Assembly (NCBI RefSeq): GCF_003945765.1
Contig: NZ_CP027712.1
Location: 1,302,001 to 1,366,000, forward strand
Direction: 5' to 3'
DNA length: 64,000 nucleotides
Source of the DNA: Pseudomonas chlororaphis subsp. chlororaphis
GTDB lineage: Bacteria > Pseudomonadota > Gammaproteobacteria > Pseudomonadales > Pseudomonadaceae
Below the pieces are notes generated by a model that did no database searches, was not told where the DNA came from, and was given only the letters and a program-made list of their open reading frames with translations. Shown piece after piece: positions 56,174 through 64,000 of the stretch; within the stretch, counting starts at the first letter, position 1, and the number at the start of each line of letters is the position of its first letter. Position numbers and translations under genes: made by a program.

Positions 56174-56679
56174 TGTTTACCAACCGCGTAAGACAGGCCA
56201 TCGCGGCCACCCTGCAAGGCCTGCCGTTGTCGGCGACCGTGGAAGAGTTCACCCCGCCGAAGATCGAGTTCGAAATGGAAGCGATGACCGGTGGGCGCTT
56301 CATCGCCGAAGAAATGGCCAAGAGCGGCAAGGCACTCACCGCCACCCTCAAGCTGCAGGGGCTGGGGCCGGAAATCATGCTGGCGCTGGGCGTGAAGCTG
56401 GGCGACGACATCCTGCTCAATGTCCGCGAGGCGGGCCAGGACCAGGATGGCAAGACCTGGTTCACCTACCACACCGTGGGCGGCAAGCTGAAATCCCTGG
56501 CCGAAACGGCCATGAAGATGAATGAAAAACCCACCACCACCCTGGAACTCGCCTGCCGTACCTACAACCGCATCGAGAACGGCGTGCCGGTGATCGACAT
56601 CGACGTGCGCACCCAGAAGTTCGTGCTCAGCGGCGTCGACATTCTCGGCGACGCCCGTCGCGCGGTGCTGATGCCGTAA
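56173..56679 (+). CDS. Tail tube, P2 FII-like
   Basis: 168 residues, the exact R-pyocin tube length. Motifs: LSATVEEFTPPKIEFEMEAM, GGRFIAEEMAKSGKALTATL and the terminal DILGDARRAVLMP. It builds the inner tube pushed through the target envelope. Confidence 0.93.
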   Translation: MFTNRVRQAIAATLQGLPLSATVEEFTPPKIEFEMEAMTGGRFIAEEMAKSGKALTATLKLQGLGPEIMLALGVKLGDDILLNVREAGQDQDGKTWFTYHTVGGKLKSLAETAMKMNEKPTTTLELACRTYNRIENGVPVIDIDVRTQKFVLSGVDILGDARRAVLMP

Positions 56680-56722
56680 CCCCCCTTGGCAACACCCTTT
56701 GCAATACCCCCTGCAACACTCT

Positions 56723-56810
56723 TGTAGGAGCGAGCTTGCTCGCGATGGCAATGCAACAGCCACATCACAGTCGTCGCTCAATCCCCAATCGCGAGCAACT
56801 CGCTGCTACC
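56723..56810. repeat. REPIN inside the tailocin operon
   Basis: TGTAGGAGCGAGCTTGCTCG at 56723 and inverted partner GCGAGCAACTCGCTGCTACC ending at 56810 in the 153-base tube-E spacer. Same family as the chromosomal REPIN at 2957. Confidence 0.8.
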
Positions 56811-56832
56811 CCCTTTATCAAGGAATTCATTC

Positions 56833-57444
56833 ATGTCCTGGACGCCTCCGCTCCATGTCCTGTTGTGCCCGATCACCGCCGACGATGAGTCGCAGATCGC
56901 GCAGATTCAGCTCAAACCATTGTTTTATGCCGCGCAAAAAGAGGCCCTGGCCCGCGCCGGCGATGATGAGGACGATCAGTTCTTCGAGCTGGCGAAGCTG
57001 GCCACCGGGTTGTCGGCCAATGAGCTCGACCAGCTCAAGCGGCCGGACTACGTGAGCATCGCGCAGTACGTCCATGACATGTCGACACGCCCGGCTGCGT
57101 ACTTCCTCCAGCAGGGCGCCGAGTTTGAAACGGCCAGCGACATCCCTGGCGACGCCTCGGCGCAGGGCGACCTGGACCAGGTGAACCTGCTGTTGCCACT
57201 TGAAGTGGCGGGCCAGCGCCTGACATCCCTGACCCTGGAAATGCCCGCGTTGCGAGCGACCAAGGTGATGAAGAAGCTCAAGACCACCAAGGAGCGCGCC
57301 GAATTCATCACCGCGCATTGCACCGGCCTGATGCTGCCCGACCTGGCGCTGCTCAGCGTGCCTGACTGGACGCAGTTGCAAGAGCGCATCGACGATTTTT
57401 TAAACAAACCGGCGGCCTTCTTTCGGAGCGCGACATCGAAGTGA
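56833..57444 (+). CDS. Tail assembly chaperone E (zero-frame product)
   Basis: 203 residues of the P2 gpE-like chaperone family (PA0624 position). It ends at a TGA at 57442. Near its end a T TTA AAC heptamer (57399-57405) allows a -1 shift into the overlapping E' frame. It assembles with the tape measure during tube growth. Confidence 0.82.
   Translation: MSWTPPLHVLLCPITADDESQIAQIQLKPLFYAAQKEALARAGDDEDDQFFELAKLATGLSANELDQLKRPDYVSIAQYVHDMSTRPAAYFLQQGAEFETASDIPGDASAQGDLDQVNLLLPLEVAGQRLTSLTLEMPALRATKVMKKLKTTKERAEFITAHCTGLMLPDLALLSVPDWTQLQERIDDFLNKPAAFFRSATSK
57399..57405 (+). promoter_or_regulatory. Programmed -1 frameshift site of E/E'
   Basis: T TTA AAC is a canonical X XXY YYZ heptamer in the correct frame (codons TTT-TTA-AAC-AAA). 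A -1 slip continues as CAA-ACC-GGC in the E' frame, open to 57566. Confidence 0.75.
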
Positions 57445-57566
57445 TTCTCGATGTGGTGCCGCTCATTTACTCGGTAAGTGAGGCGGAAATCCTGGAGTGG
57501 GACGCTGGCAAGGCCTTGCGCCGCTACGACATCGCGATCACTCGCCTTGGCGTGAAAGAGGAGTAG
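57405..57566 (+). CDS. E' extension, made by -1 frameshift from E
   Basis: 53 in-frame codons after the slippery site, beginning QTGGLLSERDIEVILDVVPL and ending ITRLGVKEE, with no own start codon close by. The fused E-E' would be about 244 residues. Position between tube and tape measure matches the frameshifted chaperone pair of long-tailed phages (G/GT of lambda, E/E' of P2). Confidence 0.75.
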   Translation, partial: QTGGLLSERDIEVILDVVPLIYSVSEAEILEWDAGKALRRYDIAITRLGVKEE

Positions 57567-57572
57567 AGCGAA

Positions 57573-59762
57573 ATGGCGAACAATCAGTTTTCGCTCAAGA
57601 ACGCCACCGTGCAACAGCACGGGCTGGCGCCCGTCGGCGTCATGCAGCCAGGCGCCCCCGTGACGAGCCCGGCGGATGCCGGCCTGTCATCCGGCAGCTT
57701 TATCCTGGCCTTGAATGCCGCCAGCGTGGACATTCGCCTGCTGACCACGGCCATCGACTCGTTGAAGTTGACGCTGTCGTCGCAACGTTCGTTGCCGCTG
57801 GCATTCGCCGGCAGCGCCAAGGCCGAGGCTAAAGCCCCCGACAAGGCCGCAGGCGGGCTTCAAGCGCCTGACCTGTTCAAGTCGGCGATGGCGATGGATG
57901 CGGCGCTGGCCGATCTGGGGAGGGTGGTTTACCTCCCTGGCAATGAGCGCGATGAACTCGCGCAAGATAATTACCGCATGGCCAGTTATCGAGGGGTCGC
58001 CGCGGGTGGAACCACGGCCGTCGACCTGGCGAAGCTCGAATACGCCGCGGCCAAGGCCGGGATCGACAACGACAAGGGCGCCTCTGCACGGCAAACCCTG
58101 ACGACATTCGCCGGAGATGCCGCGCTTACGGCAACCGCGTTCAAGATGCCTCCCAAGGATACCGGGGACATGATGGCCGGCTGGCGCACCTCGATGAAGC
58201 TCGATCGCACCCAGGCGCTCGATCTGGCGGATGCGATCAACCACCTCGGCAAGCGACCAGGAGATGCAGAGGCGGCCGACATCGGGACGATCCTGCAACG
58301 GCATGGTGCTGCCGCCACGACGGCGGGGCTTGCCCCGGAGCAGGCGGCGGCACTGACGACGGCCTTGCTCAACACCGGCACGCAAAAGGCCGATGCGGGA
58401 GCCGCGCTGAAAGGCATCACTGCCGTGCTGGGCAAGGGCGAACCGAAGTCCCAGGCGCAGCAAGCGGCCTTGCAACGGTTGAATATCGACCCGCTGAAGC
58501 TGGAGGGGGCGGGCGCCCTGACCGACCTGCTCAAGGCGCTGCAAGCGCCCGATTTGTCGAGCCGGGAGCGCTCCACGCTGGCCGGCGCGCTGTTCGGTGG
58601 CGCGGATGAAGCAGCGTTGCGCCTGTCGCAACAGCTGCCTGAAGTTCAAAAGGCATTGGCGCAGGTCGCCGACAAGCAGCAGTACGCCACCTCGGAGCTG
58701 GGCGACAAGGGCTCGGTACGCCAGTCCGCATCGGCCCAGGCGAATACCTTCGACGCCCGCTTGAACCGGATGAACAGCGCGTTCGGTTCCGCTCTCGCGC
58801 CGGTGGCGGAAGGGGCGATGGTGCCTATCGGTGGGGTGGTCGATGGCTTGAGCAGCCTGGCTACGGAGTTTCCGAAGATCGCTGCCGGCCTGGCCTTGGC
58901 GGGGGCCGCCATCGCACCGGTGGTGGGCCGCCTGCTCAAGTCGGTGCTGGACGAAGTCTTTACCCAGGTAGCGAAAAAGCTGTTGAGCCTGGCGGCTCCG
59001 AGCCTGCCGTCGAGTATTGGCAAGCTGTTCGGCGAGGGCGGGGCCTGCTGTGGTGGCCCTTCGGGCGGCGGTGAAAGCCGCGGCCAGAATAGACAAGAGC
59101 GAAGGCGACAGGAGAGGCAAGCAAAGAAAGAGCAGCAAAAGAAACAAGCCAATACGGCAAAACCCGCCCCCAAAAACACCTCTGCAACTGCGCCACGCGC
59201 CGGGCTGATGTCGCGCATTGGCCGTGGGTTGAGAGGCAGTTTTGCCGTCGTGCGTTCCGTGTCCGGCCGGGTGGCCAGTCGGCCGCTCAACCTGCTCAGG
59301 GCCGGCCTGAATGTGTTCAGGGGTGTGCGTAACCGCGACCCCGGGGCCATTGGTTCCGGCTTGGGCACCCTGGGTGGCTCCTGGGCCGGAGGTGCATCCG
59401 GTGCCGCGCTGGGCGCGGCCCTGGGCAGCGTCGTGCCGATCCTCGGCACGGCTGTCGGCGGGTTGGTCGGCGGCGCCATTGGCGGATGGCTGGGCGGCGA
59501 GGCGCTCGGCCGGCTCGGCGGCGAGGCGGGGAACCGCCTGAAGTCGCCGGATGAGGTGAGCAAGAACCTGGTGGCCAGCTCGGCTTCCAGCCAGCAGGTC
59601 ACTTTCGCCCCGGTCGTCAATATCTATGGCCAGGATCAGGCCACCTCCAGGCAACTGGTGGACATGGTGATCCAGCAAATGCAGATGCAGGTCATGCCCC
59701 TGATGATGAGCAACCCGCTCGCGGTACGGCGCGACGCGGCCCTGACCGATGGAGTGATGTGA
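57573..59762 (+). CDS. Tail tape measure protein
   Basis: 729 residues. Helical N-terminal two thirds with many Ala/Leu; a hydrophobic segment (FPKIAAGLALAGAAIAPVVG, about 430-450); a very basic Gln/Lys/Arg stretch (RQERRRQERQAKKEQQKKQ, about 510-530); a Gly-rich hydrophobic block (GTAVGGLVGGAIGGWLGGEA, about 630). It sets tail length, perhaps around 110 nm at 0.15 nm per residue (inference). It follows E' by 6 bases. Confidence 0.9.
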   Translation: MANNQFSLKNATVQQHGLAPVGVMQPGAPVTSPADAGLSSGSFILALNAASVDIRLLTTAIDSLKLTLSSQRSLPLAFAGSAKAEAKAPDKAAGGLQAPDLFKSAMAMDAALADLGRVVYLPGNERDELAQDNYRMASYRGVAAGGTTAVDLAKLEYAAAKAGIDNDKGASARQTLTTFAGDAALTATAFKMPPKDTGDMMAGWRTSMKLDRTQALDLADAINHLGKRPGDAEAADIGTILQRHGAAATTAGLAPEQAAALTTALLNTGTQKADAGAALKGITAVLGKGEPKSQAQQAALQRLNIDPLKLEGAGALTDLLKALQAPDLSSRERSTLAGALFGGADEAALRLSQQLPEVQKALAQVADKQQYATSELGDKGSVRQSASAQANTFDARLNRMNSAFGSALAPVAEGAMVPIGGVVDGLSSLATEFPKIAAGLALAGAAIAPVVGRLLKSVLDEVFTQVAKKLLSLAAPSLPSSIGKLFGEGGACCGGPSGGGESRGQNRQERRRQERQAKKEQQKKQANTAKPAPKNTSATAPRAGLMSRIGRGLRGSFAVVRSVSGRVASRPLNLLRAGLNVFRGVRNRDPGAIGSGLGTLGGSWAGGASGAALGAALGSVVPILGTAVGGLVGGAIGGWLGGEALGRLGGEAGNRLKSPDEVSKNLVASSASSQQVTFAPVVNIYGQDQATSRQLVDMVIQQMQMQVMPLMMSNPLAVRRDAALTDGVM

Positions 59763-60145
59763 TGCGACAGCAGATGGCATTGGGCAATTTCATTTTTGGC
59801 CTGTCCGCCGGGTTCGCCTATGAGCGGCTTGAGCGCAAGACGGACGGTGGCTGGGCCAGTATCGACATCGTCACCAGCAAGCCGAAGTCGCAGCAGGTGG
59901 GGCAGAAGCTGGAAACGCTGCAGATCAGTGGCAAGTCGATGTACGCCACGGGCATGGCGCGCCTGGACCAGCTGCGCGAGTTGCAGGCCGCCCGTGTGCC
60001 CTTGCCGCTGGTGGACGGTATCGGCCGCAACTGGGGGCGCTGGCGGGTCAACCTGGTGACGGAGGTGCAGACCTCCATCATCGATGACGGCACGGCGCTG
60101 GTGATCAACTGGACCATCAACCTCGAGGAATTCGTCAATGCGTAG
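59762..60145 (+). CDS. Tail protein, P2 gpU-like
   Basis: 127 residues from the ATG at 59762 that overlaps the tape measure stop. Phage_P2_GpU family: QMALGNFIFGLSAGFAYERL, MYATGMARLDQLRELQAARV, LVDGIGRNWGRWRVNLV. Tail-end or baseplate hub protein. It overlaps X by 8 bases. Confidence 0.88.
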   Translation: MRQQMALGNFIFGLSAGFAYERLERKTDGGWASIDIVTSKPKSQQVGQKLETLQISGKSMYATGMARLDQLRELQAARVPLPLVDGIGRNWGRWRVNLVTEVQTSIIDDGTALVINWTINLEEFVNA

Positions 60146-60350
60146 GGTTCGAAGTATTGCCGGCGATTCGGTCAACCTGCTGCTCTACCGCGAGGTGGGA
60201 CGTTGCGACGATGCAGTCGAGGAAGCGCTCTGGCGCCTCAATCCGCTGCTGGCCGAGAAGGGCCCGGTGCTGCCGGCGGGTGTCTGGGTGATCGTGCCCG
60301 AGATCGAGTCTCGGCCGGTGGCTGCAACGCCCGTCTCGGCCTGGGACTAA
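60138..60350 (+). CDS. Tail protein, P2 gpX-like (LysM-type)
   Basis: 70 residues. gpX family: AGDSVNLLLYREVGRCDDAV, PLLAEKGPVLPAGVWVIVPE. A small baseplate hub component between U and D. Confidence 0.86.
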   Translation: MRRVRSIAGDSVNLLLYREVGRCDDAVEEALWRLNPLLAEKGPVLPAGVWVIVPEIESRPVAATPVSAWD

Positions 60351-60359
60351 GGAGGCGCC

Positions 60360-61376
60360 ATGACCCTGGGATTCACCCCGAGCATTGAGCTCTACGGCGC
60401 CAATGCCGCACGCTTCAACGAACGACTGATCAGCTGGACGCACATCGACGCCGCGGGCATCGAGTCCGACCAGCTCTCGCTGACCCTCGATATCGAAGGC
60501 CTGGAAGGGCTCCCCGAGCTGGGCGGGAAGGTCGGCCTGCGGGTGGGCTATCTGGAGTCGGGGCTGGTGGATCGTGGCGAGTTCGTCATCACCCGCCGCA
60601 CGCCCAACCTGTTTCCGCCACGCCTGACTCTGGTGGCCACGGCCGCCCCCTTCAAGGTGGCGGATACGACCGGCTTCAAGCAGCGCCGCTCCGCCAGCCA
60701 TGGCCCCACGACCCTCGGCGCGCTGTTTCGCCAGCTGACCTCGCGCCACGGTTTTTCACCGCGAGTGGCGCCTGAACTGGACTCGATCCCGATCCCGCAT
60801 GTCGATCAGTGCAACGAGACCGACATGGGCTTTCTGACGCGTATTGCCCGCCCGCACGATGCCGTCACCAAACCGTTCAACGAGATGTATGTGCTGGCGC
60901 TGCGCGGGCAGGCGAAGTCGCTCTCCGGAAAGATCCTTTCGCCGGTGCGTTTGAGCGTGACCCGGGATAACCGCCCGGGAGATACGGCATTCATCTCGGC
61001 CAGCATCGATGAAAACGGCCGGGCCAAGCACAAGGGCTGCAAGGCCACCTGGTGGGATTCAGCGGCCGGCAAGGAGCGTGTGGTCAGCCTGGGGCAGGCT
61101 CCTTTCCAGGTCCTGCGCCAGCGTTACCCAGCAGAGGGCGAGGCCCGCGGCGCAGCCCAAGGCGCCATGCGCCGCATCGAGCGCGAAGCGATCAAGTTGA
61201 AGATCGACTGCCCCGGTGATCCGGCGCTGTCGGCCGAGGGGCTGGTGTCGCTGGACAACAGCTGGCCGGGGTTCATGCAGGGCACCTGGTCGATCGACAA
61301 GGTGACTGCCAGCGGCAATCGCGAAAAAAATTATCGCTGCCTGATCGAGGCTACCTGCCTGGAGCAACAGCCCTAG
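60360..61376 (+). CDS. Baseplate hub protein, P2 gpD-like
   Basis: 338 residues. Phage GPD family: FTPSIELYGANAARFNERLI, DQCNETDMGFLTRIARPHDA, WPGFMQGTWSIDKVTAS. It caps the tube and carries the spike. SD GGAGG. In R-pyocin clusters a lytic enzyme gene usually follows; here a second tail module follows after 139 bases that hold no recognisable gene. Confidence 0.9.
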   Translation: MTLGFTPSIELYGANAARFNERLISWTHIDAAGIESDQLSLTLDIEGLEGLPELGGKVGLRVGYLESGLVDRGEFVITRRTPNLFPPRLTLVATAAPFKVADTTGFKQRRSASHGPTTLGALFRQLTSRHGFSPRVAPELDSIPIPHVDQCNETDMGFLTRIARPHDAVTKPFNEMYVLALRGQAKSLSGKILSPVRLSVTRDNRPGDTAFISASIDENGRAKHKGCKATWWDSAAGKERVVSLGQAPFQVLRQRYPAEGEARGAAQGAMRRIEREAIKLKIDCPGDPALSAEGLVSLDNSWPGFMQGTWSIDKVTASGNREKNYRCLIEATCLEQQP

Positions 61377-61515
61377 TTACCGGGCCTTGCCCGGCCGTTC
61401 TGATCTTGCGCGCCGTTGTTTCCACTCCATCCTGTTGCCCGGGCGCCCGCTGCCTGGGCGATCGCTTGTGGCCGCGCCTGAAGGTTTCCCATTCACCCCG
61501 TTGTGGAGCTTCTTC

Positions 61516-62100
61516 ATGAAGATCACTCCGATCCTCACGCAACTGCGCGATCACTGCCCCGGCCTGGCCAATCAGGTGGCCGTCGGCGTCGATCTCGCGC
61601 TGCTGCAAAGCAATACCGCGTTGCCCACCCCCAGTGCCCATGTGACGCCGATCGCCGATCTGGCCAGCCCGAGCACCGGGCAGAACGTTACCCGCCAGGC
61701 CATCCGCGACCGCTTGGCGATCACCCTGGTGCTGGACGCCAGCGACGGCCGGCAGGCCCTGGAGCAACTCGAAAGCCTGCGTGCCGAGTTGTGGCGGGCG
61801 CTGGTGGGGTTCAAGCCGGGCGCGGACTACAACCCGATCGAATACGACGGCGGCGAGCTGGTTTCGCTCAGCGCCACGCGGTTGTTCTATCAGCTGCGCT
61901 TTTTCGCCGAGTTCCAGCTGGGACGCAACCTGGCCAGCCAGCCGGCGGAAACCTGGTGCGAGCGTGAACTGGACGGCCTGCCGTCCTTTACCGGGGTCAC
62001 GGTGCGGGTCGATGCCATCGATCCGGCGGACCCCAACCTGCAACACCCGGGGCCCGACGGGCGCCTGGAACTGACTTTCTCTGGAGACGTAACGCAATGA
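61516..62100 (+). CDS. Mu gp37-like tail protein (likely tail terminator), second module
   Basis: 194 residues from the ATG at 61516 (TGTGGAGC upstream); in-frame sequence before it is not conserved. Compact alpha/beta protein with RQAIRDRLAITLVLDASDGR and LFYQLRFFAEFQLGRN, as in gp37-like proteins before the Mu-type sheath. It starts the second tail module. It overlaps the next gene by 4 bases. Confidence 0.72.
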   Translation: MKITPILTQLRDHCPGLANQVAVGVDLALLQSNTALPTPSAHVTPIADLASPSTGQNVTRQAIRDRLAITLVLDASDGRQALEQLESLRAELWRALVGFKPGADYNPIEYDGGELVSLSATRLFYQLRFFAEFQLGRNLASQPAETWCERELDGLPSFTGVTVRVDAIDPADPNLQHPGPDGRLELTFSGDVTQ

Positions 62101-62279
62101 GCAACCGCATCACTGTGCTGCCGGCCGCGGGCCGCGCCGTGCCGGACCCCGAAGCCGGCGACCTGCTGCCGCTGGAAGGCCGTGAAGTCGACGACAACGC
62201 CTGGTGGCGCCGGCGTCTGGCCGATGGCGATATCACCCTCAAGGCCGCGAAGGCGGCCAAACCACAAGGAGCCAAATAA
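62097..62279 (+). CDS. DUF2635 (Mu gp38-like) small protein
   Basis: 60 residues with VLPAAGRAVPDPEAGDLLPL, VDDNAWWRRRLADGDITL and a Lys/Ala tail. This family always lies just before the Mu-like sheath. The stop overlaps the sheath ATG (TAATG). Function unknown. Confidence 0.82.
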   Translation: MSNRITVLPAAGRAVPDPEAGDLLPLEGREVDDNAWWRRRLADGDITLKAAKAAKPQGAK

Positions 62280-63775
62280 TGGCGATCGGATTCAGCAATA
62301 TTCCGGCGGACATTCGTGTGCCGCTGTTCTACGCCGAGATGGACAATTCGGCGGCCAATAGCGCTTCTTCGGCGATGCGCCGACTGATCGTGGCCCAGGT
62401 CAACGACAATGTCGCGCCGGCCGAAACCGGCAAGCTGGTGCTGGTGTCCAGCGTCGCGCTGGCCAAGAGCATCGGCGGTCAGGGCTCGATGCTCGCCTCC
62501 ATGTACGAGACCTGGCGCAAGACCGACCCGGTCGGTGAGATCTGGTGCCTGCCGCTGCACAACGTCGAAGGCAGCGTGGCCAAGGCCGAGCTGAAGTTCA
62601 CCGGCACCGCCAGCGCCAGCGGCGTGCTCAACCTGTATGTCGGTGGTGTGCGGGTTCAGGCCGCCATCGTCAATGCCGCCACCGCGGCTCAGGCCGCCAG
62701 CGCGCTGGCGCTGAAAATCAATGCCGCCGCCGACCTGCCGGTGAGCGCCGCGGCGGTCGAAGGCACCCTGACCCTGACCGCCAAATGGACCGGCGACAGC
62801 GCGAACGACATCAGCCTGCAGCTCAACCGCCTGGGCAAGAGCAATGGTGAAGAAACCCCGGCTGGCTTGAGCGTGACGGTCGGCAAAATGGCCGGCGGCG
62901 CCGGCGTGCCGGATCAGGTCGCTGCCCTGGCGGCCCTGGGCGATGAACCTTTCGAGTTCATCTGCATGCCGTGGACCGACACCGCGACCCTCAACGCCTG
63001 GCAAGCCGTCATGGATGACAGCACCGGTCGCTGGTCCTGGGCCAAGCAACTGTTCGGTCACGTCTACAGCGCCAAGCGCGGCACCGTCGGCACCCTGGTG
63101 GCGGCAGGGCAAGCACGCAACGACCAGCACATCACCATCCAGGCCCTGGAGCCGGGCGTACCGCAGCCGTTCTGGGTGCAGGCCGCGGCACTGGCCGCGC
63201 GCACCTCGGTGTTCATCTCCGCCGACGCCAGCCGTCCGACCCAGAGCGGCAGCCTGCCGGGTGTCGATCCGGCGCCGGCCAGCGAGCGTTTCACCCTGAC
63301 CGAGCGTCAATCGCTGCTCAGCTACGGCATCGCCACCGCCTACTACGAAGGCGGTTACGTGCGCATCCAGCGTTCGATCACCACCTACCAGAAGAACGCC
63401 TACGGCCAGGCCGACAACTCCTACCTGGACAGCGAAACCATGCACCAGTCGGCCTTTATCGTGCGCCGCCTGCAAAGCGTGATCACCAGCAAGTACGGGC
63501 GCCACAAACTGGCCGCCGACGGTACCCGCTTCGGCGCCGGCCAGCCGATCGTGACCCCGAGCACCATTCGCGGTGAGCTGATTGCCCAGTACGCCAAGCT
63601 CGAACTGGAAGGCCACGTGGAGAACGCCGAGCTGTTCGCCGAGCACCTGATCGTCGAGCGCGACAGCCAGGACCCGAGCCGGGTCAACGTGCTGTTCCCG
63701 CCGGACTACATCAATGGCCTGCGAGTGTTCGCGCTGCTCAACCAATTCCGTCTGCAGTACGACGCGGCGGCCTAA
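62279..63775 (+). CDS. Contractile tail sheath, Mu gpL/SfV-like, second module
   Basis: 498 residues. N terminus MAIGFSNIPADIRVPLFYAE, LVLVSSVALAKSIGGQGSML, an inserted beta-rich domain (about 90-190) and the C-terminal LFPPDYINGLRVFALLNQFR. It is longer than and unlike the R-pyocin-type sheath at 55007, so the locus encodes two different contractile tails. Confidence 0.92.
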   Translation: MAIGFSNIPADIRVPLFYAEMDNSAANSASSAMRRLIVAQVNDNVAPAETGKLVLVSSVALAKSIGGQGSMLASMYETWRKTDPVGEIWCLPLHNVEGSVAKAELKFTGTASASGVLNLYVGGVRVQAAIVNAATAAQAASALALKINAAADLPVSAAAVEGTLTLTAKWTGDSANDISLQLNRLGKSNGEETPAGLSVTVGKMAGGAGVPDQVAALAALGDEPFEFICMPWTDTATLNAWQAVMDDSTGRWSWAKQLFGHVYSAKRGTVGTLVAAGQARNDQHITIQALEPGVPQPFWVQAAALAARTSVFISADASRPTQSGSLPGVDPAPASERFTLTERQSLLSYGIATAYYEGGYVRIQRSITTYQKNAYGQADNSYLDSETMHQSAFIVRRLQSVITSKYGRHKLAADGTRFGAGQPIVTPSTIRGELIAQYAKLELEGHVENAELFAEHLIVERDSQDPSRVNVLFPPDYINGLRVFALLNQFRLQYDAAA

Positions 63776-63802
63776 GCCGAGCCTCTTTCACTGCGCTTTT
63801 CC

Positions 63803-63829
63803 AGCCCGCCTGGTGCGGGCTCATTTTTT
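63803..63829 (+). terminator. Terminator-like hairpin between second sheath and tube
   Basis: AGCCCGC pairs with GCGGGCT, loop CTGGT, followed by CATTTTTT. It lies inside a structural operon. Confidence 0.7.
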
Positions 63830-63841
63830 GGGAGAAACACC

Positions 63842-64000
63842 ATGGGTCAACTGATTGCGGGCACCTGCTACGTCAAAGTGGACGGCGCTCAACTGACCAT
63901 CAACGGCGGCTGCGAAGCGCCGCTGATGTCCGTGAAACGGGAAACCATCGTGCCGGGTTTCTACAAGGAAACCGACATTGCCCCGTCCTTCAAGGTCACG
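63842..64000 (+). CDS. Mu gpM-like tail tube, cut by window edge
   Basis: 53 codons visible: MGQLIAGTCYVKVDGAQLTI, GGCEAPLMSVKRETIVPGFY. This is the start of the Mu-type tail tube (gpM) family. GGGAG precedes the ATG. The gene continues beyond 64000. Confidence 0.85.
   Translation, partial: MGQLIAGTCYVKVDGAQLTINGGCEAPLMSVKRETIVPGFYKETDIAPSFKVT

Noticed and set aside
56833..57444. Reading E and E' as a gene broken by mutation
   Set aside because: The overlap contains an in-frame T TTA AAC heptamer and sits at the place where tail operons use programmed frameshifting, so damage is the less likely explanation.
61997..63745. A long minus-strand frame opposite the second sheath
   Set aside because: Shadow of the sheath gene; the sheath has recognisable family motifs and proper overlaps with neighbours.
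46528..64000. A complete prophage
   Set aside because: No integrase, terminase, portal, capsid or replication gene is seen; only control, lysis and tail genes are present in the visible part.

Overview
The window is a chromosomal segment of a Pseudomonas of the fluorescens lineage (P. protegens/P. chlororaphis-like). The evidence is the gene order dapD-dapC-glnD-map | rpsB-tsf-pyrH-frr-uppS-cdsA-dxr-rseP-bamA-skp-lpxD-fabZ-lpxA-lpxB-rnhB-dnaE-accA-tilS-pyrG-kdsA-eno-ftsB-ispD | frmA-fghA-ispF-truD-surE-pcm-nlpD-rpoS-rsmZ-fdxA-mutS, together with high GC, typical Pseudomonas REP/REPIN repeats between genes, and the GacA-controlled sRNA RsmZ between rpoS and fdxA. The exact species cannot be fixed from the sequence alone.

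Region 1 (1-7.9 kb) is mostly on the minus strand: dapD (cut by the window edge), an ArsC/Spx-family protein, dapC, glnD and map, with one CPA1 cation/proton antiporter on the plus strand. Region 2 (8-34.5 kb) is the large conserved plus-strand growth cluster. It covers translation (rpsB, tsf, frr, map opposite), nucleotides (pyrH, pyrG), undecaprenyl phosphate and phospholipid synthesis (uppS, cdsA), isoprenoids (dxr, ispD, later ispF), envelope assembly (rseP, bamA, skp), lipid A and KDO (lpxD, fabZ, lpxA, lpxB, kdsA), replication (rnhB, dnaE), fatty-acid synthesis (accA), tRNA modification (tilS), glycolysis (eno) and division (ftsB). Region 3 (34.6-46.4 kb) holds a LysR regulator divergent from the formaldehyde detoxification pair frmA-fghA, then ispF-truD-surE-pcm-nlpD-rpoS, the sRNA RsmZ, fdxA and mutS.

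The rpoS gene carries an apparent one-base insertion at 42717. It breaks the frame inside region 4.2, so the encoded sigma factor loses its -35-recognition helix-turn-helix. Removing that base restores a normal-length RpoS.

Region 4 (46.5-64 kb, continuing past the edge) is a phage-tail bacteriocin (tailocin) locus downstream of mutS, a known integration point for such clusters in fluorescent pseudomonads. A PrtR/CI-like autocleaving repressor is followed by a strong sigma-70 promoter embedded in palindromic operators. Next come a structured leader with two related terminators flanking a low-GC tail-fibre-assembly-like gene, a holin, and an AmpDh3-type peptidoglycan amidase. A P2/R-pyocin-like contractile tail follows (V, W, J, I, a short two-gene fibre, assembly chaperone, sheath, tube, E with a programmed -1 frameshift into E', tape measure, U, X, D). 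A second, Mu/SfV-like tail module then starts (gp37-like, DUF2635, sheath, tube) and runs off the window. No capsid, portal, terminase or integrase genes are visible, which fits tailocins rather than a complete prophage.
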